Of a stretch of DNA of 14,706 nucleotides, positions 1 through 6,545 are shown piece by piece (position 1 is the first letter of the stretch; every line of letters starts with the position of its first letter). This DNA is from Verrucomicrobiia bacterium. GTDB taxonomy: Bacteria > Verrucomicrobiota > Verrucomicrobiia > Verrucomicrobiales > Akkermansiaceae. A program made the translations under genes and the position numbers. The DNA lies in NCBI GenBank assembly GCA_947460915.1, contig CANHKJ010000053.1, positions 1 to 14,706 on the forward strand, read 5' to 3'. The notes beneath the pieces are model-generated. The model was not told where the DNA came from. It was given only the letters and a program-made list of their open reading frames with translations, and did not search any database.

Positions 1-142
1 GACGGAACGTAATTTTGGCAAACAGTCTAGATTTCCCAGCTCGTTGTTCCCGCTCGGCGATACTGAAGTGTGATTGTGACTTTGGTGCGATAGAAACTCA
101 GTGCGTGATTAACCAACAATCAAGATCCAAGAACTTCCCCCA

Positions 143-1273
143 TCAATCCAGCAGTTTGCGGAATAGGGGGAGGATTTTGAGGAAGAGGGAGTTTTTGCCG
201 CCGCGGGCGAGTTGGTCGCCGATGAGCATGGAGCAGTCGTCGCAGTCAGCGGGGGCGAGAGATTCGGTGACGTGGTCACCAACGGAGAGGCGCATGTGAA
301 CATGAGCGGAGCCTGGAGCGCGATCGACGAGTAGCACCATGGGGCCGCCCGTGATGCGCAACTGAGCGATGGGCGCGGCATTTTCGTCGCTGGTGAGAAT
401 CGCGTGGATTGGCTCGCCGGTTTTGTGCTCGAAGGGAAAGCTTTCTTTGTTCTGGTGCTTGTGGGCCACGGCGAGAGGAAGCTCAAGACCTTGGCGCCAA
501 CCGGCTTGCGTGGCGAGCCAAGAAAGGAGTTGCAGCGCGGAATTGCGATGGCGCGGATGGTGGGTGATCTCGATCTCGGAGATGCTGCCCAGATTTTGCT
601 GGGCGAGAGGATCATCAAATAATGAGGCCAGGGCCAAGCGGTAGTGAAAGGTGCGGGTCCAGGCAAGGTCTTGGATGACAAGGGCGCGAGTGCTACCGTG
701 CACGGCTTGGTTAATGATTGCGAAGGAGTCGCTCGGATTAGCCCAAGCGGAGCTATCGAAGACGAAGCGATCGATTACCGAGTAGAGGCGTTCTTCGAAA
801 ATCGGTGAGAGTTCTCCTTGCCACCAGAGAATGAGCGGGAGATCGCTGGTAAGGTGGGCGAAGACGGTGTTGCGGAGTCGGCCGCGAGAGACGCCAGTGA
901 GGGCGAAAGCGATTTGTTCGCAGCAGACGGATTTTTTTCCTTGGCTGAGGTGGCAGTGGGCTGTGACCCAAGCGCGTAGGGAGGGCTCGGAGGCACTGCG
1001 ATCCATCTCGACGAGGAGGGCGCGGCAGGCGTGCTCGCGGGTGAGTTCGCTGACGATGTGCGAATTTTTGGTGAGAGAGCCTTTTTCTTCAGAATAGACG
1101 GCAAAGTTGATGAGGCATGCATTGGTGCGGGCTTCATCCACGGCCCAGAGCTTGCGCAATTCGGCATCGATGCGTCCGATGGCCACTTCTTGGCCGAGTA
1201 TGGGATCGACGTCGGGCTGGCTGGTGGTGGCAACGGAGGTTGCGAGGGGAGTGGATGGTGAATCGCTGCTCAT
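143..1273 (-). CDS. opcA: OpcA-type glucose-6-phosphate dehydrogenase assembly protein
   Basis: This 376-residue protein starts 12 bases after the stop of zwf on the same strand, so the two are almost certainly co-transcribed. The central stretch DLPLILWWQGELSP, followed by DRFVFDSSAW, matches the OpcA family, known from cyanobacteria and actinobacteria. There OpcA binds glucose-6-phosphate dehydrogenase and is needed for its assembly or redox activation. No signal peptide or membrane segment is visible, so a cytoplasmic location is expected. The N-terminal 20 or so residues are Ser/Thr rich and probably disordered. The start follows the zwf stop without a Shine-Dalgarno match; translation may depend on coupling to zwf. 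The family call rests on recalled motif similarity plus the zwf neighbour. Position 1-142 beyond its stop shows no recognisable gene. Confidence 0.88.
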   Translation of the reverse strand: MSSDSPSTPLATSVATTSQPDVDPILGQEVAIGRIDAELRKLWAVDEARTNACLINFAVYSEEKGSLTKNSHIVSELTREHACRALLVEMDRSASEPSLRAWVTAHCHLSQGKKSVCCEQIAFALTGVSRGRLRNTVFAHLTSDLPLILWWQGELSPIFEERLYSVIDRFVFDSSAWANPSDSFAIINQAVHGSTRALVIQDLAWTRTFHYRLALASLFDDPLAQQNLGSISEIEITHHPRHRNSALQLLSWLATQAGWRQGLELPLAVAHKHQNKESFPFEHKTGEPIHAILTSDENAAPIAQLRITGGPMVLLVDRAPGSAHVHMRLSVGDHVTESLAPADCDDCSMLIGDQLARGGKNSLFLKILPLFRKLLD

Positions 1274-1285
1274 GATGATGTGCGG

Positions 1286-2818
1286 TTAGAGTCGGCGCCA
1301 AGTGTTTCCATCTTCATGGAGCAGGTCATCGGCTTCCTTGGGTCCCCAGGTGCCAGCAACGTATTCGGCCATGGGCATGGGACTCGCGGCCTGGTGCCAT
1401 GCTTGCTCGATGCAATCGATGAATTTCCATGCTTCTTCGACTTCATCGCGACGGGCGAAAAGGGTGGCATCACCGGCGATGGCATCGAGGAGGAGTCGCT
1501 CGTAGGCCTCGGGGCTGGGCTTGCCGAAACTGGTGCTGTATTGGAAGTCCATCTTGACGGGCTCAAGGCGCAAGCTAGTGCCTGGGATTTTCGAGACCAT
1601 GCGCAGAGAAATGCCTTCATCGGGCTGAATGCGGATGGCGAGCACATTGCCGCCGGGAACGCCGGTGGGCAGGGCATTGAAAAGCACGCCGGGAGGAGAC
1701 TTAAAGTGCACGGAGATCTCGGTGGCTTTTTTCGGGAGTTGCTTGCCAACGCGAATGTAGAACGGGACTCCGCTCCAGCGCCAGGTATCGATCATGATGC
1801 GCAGGGCGACGTAGGATTCGGTCATCGATTCGGGATCGACGCGGTCTTCTTCGCGATAGCCGGGCACCGATTTGCCGCTGACGCTGCCTTTGGTGTATTG
1901 GGCGCGCACGACGTTTTGCGCGACTTTTTCGGGAGTGTCCCACTTGCGCATCGAGCGAATGACTTTGACTTTTTCATCGCGCACGCCATCGGCACTGAGG
2001 TCGGTGGGTGGCTCCATGGCAACGAGGCTGAGGAGCTGAAGGAGGTGATTTTGCACCATGTCACGGAGTGCGCCGGATTTATCGTAGTAACCACCGCGGC
2101 CGCCTTCCATGCCGAGATTTTCAGAACAGGTGATCTGGACTTGCTCGATGTAGCGACTGTTCCAGAGTGGTTCAAAAATGGCATTGGCAAAACGCAGGAC
2201 CATGAGGTTTTGCGCGGTTTCTTTGCCGAGGTAGTGATCGATGCGGTAGGTGTCTTGTTCCTTGAAGGTCTGATTCACCACGCGGTTGAGGCGTTGGGCA
2301 GTCGCGAGATCGGTGCCGAAAGGTTTCTCGACGATGACGCGAGCCCAGCAACCTTCTTTGGCTTCGTTGAGCCCGGCGTCTTTTAGTTGGGTGAGAATGT
2401 CGTCAAAAAACTCGGGCGCGCTGGCGATGTAGAAAAGTCGATTGCCCTTGCCGCCGCGATCGCGATCGATGGCATCGAGTGTTGCTGCGAGGCGGGCATA
2501 GCCATCGGCATCGGTGAACTCGCTTTGGTGGTAGTGAATGTTCGGCGCGATGCTGCTCCATACGGCGTCATCATGACCCGTGCGCGATACTTTGCGATTG
2601 AGCTCTTCGAGTCCGGCGCGGAACTCGGCATCGGTTTTTTCGCGACGGGCAAAGCCGATGATTTTCACGCCGGGTGGCAACTCGCCATCGAGTGCGAGGT
2701 TGTAGAGCGCAGGCACTAGCTTGCGGTGAGTGAGGTCGCCTGTGGCGCCAAAAATCACAACGGTGCACGCCTCAGGGCGGGTGCGCGAAACTAAATCTTC
2801 TCGAAACGGATTGCTCAT
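1286..2818 (-). CDS. zwf: glucose-6-phosphate 1-dehydrogenase
   Basis: This 510-residue enzyme oxidises glucose 6-phosphate to 6-phosphogluconolactone with NADP+, the first step of the oxidative pentose-phosphate pathway. Visible motifs, counted from the chosen start, are the dinucleotide-binding GATGDL (24-29), EKPFG (164-168) and the active-site signature RIDHYLGKE (192-200) with substrate-binding His195. RDMVQNH carries the likely catalytic base His258. Length is normal for the family. I chose the ATG at 2816-2818 (MSNPFREDLV) because the in-frame extension to 2896 is a basic, non-conserved stretch that runs through a hairpin-forming intergenic sequence. opcA follows 12 bases downstream. 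No clear promoter or ribosome site was identified upstream. Confidence 0.97.
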   Translation of the reverse strand: MSNPFREDLVSRTRPEACTVVIFGATGDLTHRKLVPALYNLALDGELPPGVKIIGFARREKTDAEFRAGLEELNRKVSRTGHDDAVWSSIAPNIHYHQSEFTDADGYARLAATLDAIDRDRGGKGNRLFYIASAPEFFDDILTQLKDAGLNEAKEGCWARVIVEKPFGTDLATAQRLNRVVNQTFKEQDTYRIDHYLGKETAQNLMVLRFANAIFEPLWNSRYIEQVQITCSENLGMEGGRGGYYDKSGALRDMVQNHLLQLLSLVAMEPPTDLSADGVRDEKVKVIRSMRKWDTPEKVAQNVVRAQYTKGSVSGKSVPGYREEDRVDPESMTESYVALRIMIDTWRWSGVPFYIRVGKQLPKKATEISVHFKSPPGVLFNALPTGVPGGNVLAIRIQPDEGISLRMVSKIPGTSLRLEPVKMDFQYSTSFGKPSPEAYERLLLDAIAGDATLFARRDEVEEAWKFIDCIEQAWHQAASPMPMAEYVAGTWGPKEADDLLHEDGNTWRRL

Positions 2819-2889
2819 GAGCGGGTGCGGAATTACACGTGAATTCGGCCTCACAGGGAAGAAGAAACTGTGTCTTGATCGAGGAAAGT

Positions 2890-2918
2890 GGCGCATGAGG
2901 GGATGAGCTGCATGCGCC
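2890..2918. other. GC-rich hairpin between ccp and zwf
   Basis: GGCGCATG (2890-2897) and CATGCGCC (2911-2918) form a perfect 8-bp inverted repeat around a 13-base loop. It lies in the 126-base space between the end of the peroxidase gene and the start of zwf. No T-run follows on either strand at the expected distance, so it is not a canonical intrinsic terminator. It could protect the peroxidase mRNA end or act in the zwf leader. Confidence 0.35.
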
Positions 2919-2926
2919 AGGAAAGG

Positions 2927-2948
2927 TTGATTTTTCCAGAAAAATCAA
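2927..2948 (-). terminator. AT-rich hairpin at the end of the peroxidase gene
   Basis: TTGATTTTT (2927-2935) and AAAAATCAA (2940-2948) form a perfect 9-bp stem with a 4-base loop. The stem includes the stop codon of the minus-strand peroxidase gene (2945-2947). The stem is weak in GC, so termination strength is uncertain, but placement directly at the stop suggests an end-of-transcript structure. Confidence 0.35.
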
Positions 2949-4294
2949 GGCGTGTAGGTGAATCGGAAGAATTGATTTGGGTTGGGGGCGGTGACGGTTC
3001 GCTCGATGAGCCCATTCGCATCGGCGGTAACGGTGGTAATGAGGCTCCACTGATTGAGATTGCTGGAGGTCTCAAAACGATAGGTGAGGTCTTTGGCGGC
3101 GGTACAACGGATGGTCACGGTGCCATTGGAGTTTTTGGTGAGAGTCGTCGCGGATTCGGGCAGGATGATCAGTTCGAGTTCGCCTTGAGTATTGAAGGGT
3201 GTCGCCCATTTTTCATCTGTGTAAACGTTAGCGCCGGTGAGGGTGAGGAGGAAGGCAACTAGGTTGTTTTTTTGAGTTTGGGTGAGATTGAGATTTTGCG
3301 GGCCTCCACCGGGTCGGCGCAAGCGGTTGTCGAGGTTGGCATTGTCTGCGGGGATCGCATTGTAATGGTTAATGACATCTGCAAGAGTTGCTTTGCTGGC
3401 ATCGTGCATGAGACCACCGTTTGATTGTCCTCCGGGGCCTACTGAATCACGTAACGAGGGCGAGCGGGTATTTGTGAGATCGGTGCCGCCTGCGATCACC
3501 CCGATGACACCATTGTTGCGAGTGTTCGGATCGATGGCAAATTCTGGTGGCGCATGACAGCCCGCGCAACCGGCACCGCCGCCTGGTCCGGGTGGGTTGA
3601 GGAACAAGGCCTTGCCGGCATTTTCTGCTGCCGTGAAGTTCGGAAATGGTTGGTTGTCATTTGCCAGAGCGCGGCCTGTGTCGTATTTGGAATCGAAGGA
3701 CTGGATGCTGCGAACGAATTGCGCGAGAGATTGTTGCACGCGTGTTTCGGTGATGGTGGAATTACCAAATGTCATCGCGAAGAGCACCCGATACTCGGGA
3801 ATGGCGGTGAGGCGCGTGACTAGATCAGCGAAGGCGGGGTCTCCGCTGGTGCCGCTGAAGCCCATTTCGACGTGATCTTTGATCGGCTGGGTCGTTTGGA
3901 TTTCTAGTGATGCAGCTCGCTCATCCCAGAAGAATTTCGATTCGTTCGAAAAGCGGCTATTGATCAGGCGCATCGAGTGCCGACCAGTGGAGCCATTGAC
4001 GCCGAGGCTGGCGGTGGCATCATCGCCGAAGCCGCGTGATTGCTCGTGGCACGAGGAGCAACTCACGGTGCTGTTGCGTGACAGGCGTTTGTCGTAGAAC
4101 AAAATGCGCCCTAGTGTGGCACCAGCATCCGTGATCGCGTTGTTGCCCGGAGTGTTGTCACGCGTGATGTACGCCGGGCGTGGTTGATTCGCGTAGTTGC
4201 GGAGTTTGGTGAGATCGACGACGCCATCTTGTGCGAGAGCGTTTGCGCCCGACAAAGCGAAGAACAAGGTCAATAGAGTGCGTGTTGTTTTCAT
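2945..4294 (-). CDS. secreted diheme cytochrome c peroxidase (CcpA/MauG family) with C-terminal extension
   Basis: The 449-residue product begins with a signal peptide (MKTTRTLLTLFFALSGANALA, cleavage after about residue 21), so it should act in the periplasm. Two CxxCH heme c sites are present, CSSCH (79-83) and CAGCH (243-247). The family's usual spacing and its FLLTLTG end motif (348-354) are also visible. Bacterial diheme peroxidases reduce hydrogen peroxide with electrons from small cytochromes; MauG relatives oxidise proteins, so the exact substrate is open. After the catalytic part, residues 375-449 form an extra beta-rich module with S-NLNQW and a terminal FFRFTYTP, typical of exported verrucomicrobial proteins. 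The start at 4292-4294 is chosen because it opens the signal peptide. An upstream in-frame ATG at 4333 would add 13 basic residues. Three phased CTTTAC repeats lie upstream. Confidence 0.93.
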   Translation of the reverse strand: MKTTRTLLTLFFALSGANALAQDGVVDLTKLRNYANQPRPAYITRDNTPGNNAITDAGATLGRILFYDKRLSRNSTVSCSSCHEQSRGFGDDATASLGVNGSTGRHSMRLINSRFSNESKFFWDERAASLEIQTTQPIKDHVEMGFSGTSGDPAFADLVTRLTAIPEYRVLFAMTFGNSTITETRVQQSLAQFVRSIQSFDSKYDTGRALANDNQPFPNFTAAENAGKALFLNPPGPGGGAGCAGCHAPPEFAIDPNTRNNGVIGVIAGGTDLTNTRSPSLRDSVGPGGQSNGGLMHDASKATLADVINHYNAIPADNANLDNRLRRPGGGPQNLNLTQTQKNNLVAFLLTLTGANVYTDEKWATPFNTQGELELIILPESATTLTKNSNGTVTIRCTAAKDLTYRFETSSNLNQWSLITTVTADANGLIERTVTAPNPNQFFRFTYTP

Positions 4295-4360
4295 GGAGGA
4301 TTTTGTGCGAAATCTCGTTCGCTTCTCCATCATTCACGAAAAGGCAAACGATCCAAGGAA

Positions 4361-4387
4361 CTTTACTAGGGCTTTACAATTCTTTAC
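4361..4387 (-). promoter_or_regulatory. three phased CTTTAC repeats upstream of the peroxidase gene
   Basis: The hexamer CTTTAC occurs at 4361-4366, 4372-4377 and 4382-4387, with start-to-start spacing of 11 and 10 bases, close to one helical turn. On the coding strand of the peroxidase these read GTAAAG and lie 67-93 bases upstream of its start codon. Direct repeats at this spacing are typical of OmpR/PhoB-type response regulator sites; which regulator, if any, binds is unknown. Confidence 0.35.
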
Positions 4388-4417
4388 AAACACTCCACTA
4401 GCCGCGTCCCATTTGGA

Positions 4418-4759
4418 TTAATTCGGCACTTTTTTCACATATATCGCTTTGAGCGCAATCGTTAGTCCTTCCATCTTGCAGGAAATTTCGTGATCGCCAT
4501 CGACGAGGCGAATCGGTTTTGACTTGGTGCCCACTTTCAACACCTGTGAGGTACCTCCGAGCTTGAGATCTTTGACCATTTGTACCACATCGCCATCGGC
4601 TAACACATTTCCATGCGCATCCTTTACCACACGATCTGCCGGTGCTTCATCCGCTAGCTCTTCCTTCGGCCACTCATGACCACAAGTGACACACTCCCAG
4701 ATCGTAGAGTGTGACAAAAGTTCATTCATATCGCAGACAGGGCAGTTTGGTTGGCTCAT
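4418..4759 (-). CDS. yjdM: YjdM/PhnA family zinc-ribbon protein
   Basis: This small cytoplasmic protein of 113 residues has an N-terminal zinc ribbon formed by CPVC (6-9) and CVTCG (23-27). A compact C-terminal domain follows, containing DGDVVQMVKDLKLGG and a final IALKAIYVKK. This arrangement and length match the YjdM family, formerly called PhnA or 'alkylphosphonate utilization operon protein'. The name PhnA should not be read as proof of phosphonate metabolism, because no phn gene lies nearby and the family's role is poorly defined. I chose MSQPNCPVC at 4757-4759 because the ribbon begins immediately. An in-frame extension to 4837 is non-conserved and runs toward the divergent methyltransferase gene. 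No strong ribosome site is seen. Confidence 0.9.
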   Translation of the reverse strand: MSQPNCPVCDMNELLSHSTIWECVTCGHEWPKEELADEAPADRVVKDAHGNVLADGDVVQMVKDLKLGGTSQVLKVGTKSKPIRLVDGDHEISCKMEGLTIALKAIYVKKVPN

Positions 4760-4881
4760 CAAGGGAACCCTGCCCGAAATCGAAAGAGCGATCAAGTGTA
4801 AAGCCGTGCGATGAGATTCGAATGATTCGTGCCTCATTCACTCTTGCATCCGCGCTTTCTCCTGTTCATGTTAGCTGCCAT

Positions 4882-6144
4882 ATGCAGCGCCACGTTTCTC
4901 AGATCGATGCCTTTCACGCAGAAATGCGCGATTTTTCTGACTTCGGCACAACGACGCGCATACTCGAAATTGCCAGCGCTGGGCGCAGTATTCCGGTTTA
5001 CGTCAACGAGTTCTGGACCGCCAAACAACGCGCTGCGCACTCATTGCACGAGTTATCGTATCGCGCTTGCTTCAAGCCACAACTTCCGAGATTTTTCATC
5101 GAGCGATTTACAACGGCTAGCGAAAAAGTCTACGATCCCTTCATGGGACGCGGTACGACTTTGTTAGAAAGTGCCTTACTCGAACGCGTGCCTGTGGGCT
5201 GCGACATCAATCCACTATCTGCTTTGCTGTGCTTGCCGCGTTTGCGCTCGGTGGATTTGAAGCAAATCGAAAAACGGCTAGGAGAAATTGATATCACTGC
5301 ACCTAGCGAAATTCGCGAAGATCTAGCAGTTTTTTATCATCCCGATACCTTGCGCGAACTTTGCGCTCTGCGTGAGTATTTTCTCACCAAAGAAAAGGCC
5401 GGCACGCTCGATGATATCGATGCTTGGATTCGCATGGTCGCGACCAATCGTCTCACGGGGCACTCCAGTGGATTTTTTTCCGTTTATACACTGCCACCAA
5501 ACCAAGCGGTATCGATTACTTCGCAGATCAAGATTAACGAAAAACGTGGCCAAGTTCCTACCGTTCGCGATATCCGAAAGATCATTCTCAAAAAATCTGC
5601 TAGCCTGCTCAAGGATCTCAGCCCCGACGAAAAAACGAATCTCAAGGCCGTTAGCAAAAAAGCTCAATGTGTCACCGCGAGTAGCGCGCACACGCCCGCC
5701 ATCGCCGATTCTAGCATCGCGCTGGTCGTTACCTCGCCGCCGTTTCTCGACATCGTGCAATACGATCAAGACAACTGGCTGCGCTGCTGGTTCAATGGCA
5801 TCGACTCCAAGACCGTGCCGATTTGGCAATGGCGCAAAGCCGAAGATTGGCAAGCTGCGATGAGTGAAGTTTTTCGCGAACTGCAACGCGTTCTTGTTGA
5901 TGGTGGCATTGTTGCCTTCGAAGTCGGAGAAGTGCGCAATGGTAAAATTAAGCTAGAAGAACTCGTCATCCCGGCCGCAGCGTCAGCGGGCTTGCAAGCT
6001 ATCGCAGTCTTGATCAACGACCAAGAATTCACCAAAACATCCAACTGCTGGGGAGTTGACAATGCCAGCAAAGGCACGAACACCAATCGCATCGTGATTC
6101 TCCAAAAATCACGACCCGCGCAGCAATTGAGCTTGGGGTTGTGA
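4882..6144 (+). CDS. solitary DNA methyltransferase, N4-cytosine/N6-adenine type
   Basis: This 420-residue protein (from the chosen start) carries the SAM-binding motif I as DPFMGRGTT (85-93) and the catalytic motif IV as TSPPF (284-288). It therefore methylates an exocyclic amine, cytosine N4 or adenine N6. About 190 residues separate the motifs, enough for a target-recognition region, so the order resembles alpha-class enzymes. The common TSPPY enzymes of the beta class have the reverse order. The block YVNEFWTAKQRAAHSLHE just before motif I looks like a conserved feature of a widespread methylase family. No endonuclease gene is adjacent, so it is probably an orphan regulatory or protective enzyme, or the remains of a restriction-modification pair. 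Starts at 4822, 4882 and 4924 are all possible and none has a good ribosome site. I chose 4882 because residues from there look protein-like. Confidence 0.85.
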   Translation: MQRHVSQIDAFHAEMRDFSDFGTTTRILEIASAGRSIPVYVNEFWTAKQRAAHSLHELSYRACFKPQLPRFFIERFTTASEKVYDPFMGRGTTLLESALLERVPVGCDINPLSALLCLPRLRSVDLKQIEKRLGEIDITAPSEIREDLAVFYHPDTLRELCALREYFLTKEKAGTLDDIDAWIRMVATNRLTGHSSGFFSVYTLPPNQAVSITSQIKINEKRGQVPTVRDIRKIILKKSASLLKDLSPDEKTNLKAVSKKAQCVTASSAHTPAIADSSIALVVTSPPFLDIVQYDQDNWLRCWFNGIDSKTVPIWQWRKAEDWQAAMSEVFRELQRVLVDGGIVAFEVGEVRNGKIKLEELVIPAAASAGLQAIAVLINDQEFTKTSNCWGVDNASKGTNTNRIVILQKSRPAQQLSLGL

Positions 6145-6545
6145 TGAGTAGTTCAGCTATGGGTGAATTGTGATCGGTGATTGGTTGATGATTTTCAGGG
6201 CATTACTGAAAGTTATGGGCAGATGAAAAATCCTCTGCGATTTCCTTTGCGAACTCCGCTCCTTTGCGTTTCGTTCGTTTCAGAGCAAAGGGCATTTTTA
6301 ACCACGGATTATCACGGATTTTTCTGATCATCAAAAACAAATGAATAACTGGGCTTTTCAAGTCTTGCGTCTTCCATCTCCTCTTGGAATCTTGAAAATC
6401 CTGTCTCGATAGGCCTCCATTACGAATAATTATCCTATATTTTGAGCCTGCACGAATCCCTTTGCTAGCTTCCCGTTTGTCCATTCCTTTCAGTTACACC
6501 CGTTTTACGACTTGCCGCTGCATGCTCAAACTGTATCGTTCTTGC
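6145..6545. other. 401-base spacer between methyltransferase and GH20 genes
   Basis: No convincing gene is present. A minus-strand open frame at 6203-6484 translates the repeat mosaic described separately and is basic and low in conserved features. A small hairpin (TTTCAG 6193-6198 with CTGAAA 6206-6211) follows the methyltransferase stop. The segment 6421-6445 is AT rich (TATCCTATATTTT) and could hold the promoter of the hexosaminidase, but no clear -35/-10 pair was found. Confidence 0.6.
6233..6410. repeat. intergenic dispersed-repeat mosaic
   Basis: The block combines several short repeated modules. CTCTGCGA (6233-6240), CTTTGCGA (6245-6252) and CTTTGCGT (6262-6269) are near-identical octamers. 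CCTTTGC (6261-6267) pairs with GCAAAGG (6285-6291) as a 7-bp inverted repeat. ACCACGGATT and ATCACGGATT are tandem 10-mers at 6301-6320. A CTTGAAAATCCTGTC module lies at 6391-6405. Strings of this kind recur between genes in Verrucomicrobia and related bacteria (recalled, not checked here). No transposase is present, so whether the mosaic moves is unknown. Confidence 0.5.

Noticed and set aside
109..681. Minus-strand open frame overlapping the end of opcA
   Set aside because: It is a shifted reading of opcA on the same strand, rich in Ser/Pro/Ala and without family resemblance.
1280..2386. Plus-strand open frame of 368 codons antisense to zwf
   Set aside because: It lies entirely opposite a clear zwf gene with intact active-site motifs, has no recognisable domain, and is explained by codon bias on the opposite strand.
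5372..5863. Plus-strand open frame of 163 codons within the methyltransferase
   Set aside because: It is an out-of-frame shadow of the methyltransferase, very rich in Arg/Ser/Pro.
6203..6484. Minus-strand open frame of 93 codons in the 401-base spacer
   Set aside because: It is largely a translation of the repeat mosaic and gives a basic sequence without conserved features; treated as non-coding.
4760..6545. Search for a restriction endonuclease or specificity partner of the methyltransferase
   Set aside because: Neither flank contains an open frame with nuclease motifs (such as PD-(D/E)xK or HNH); the methyltransferase is treated as solitary.
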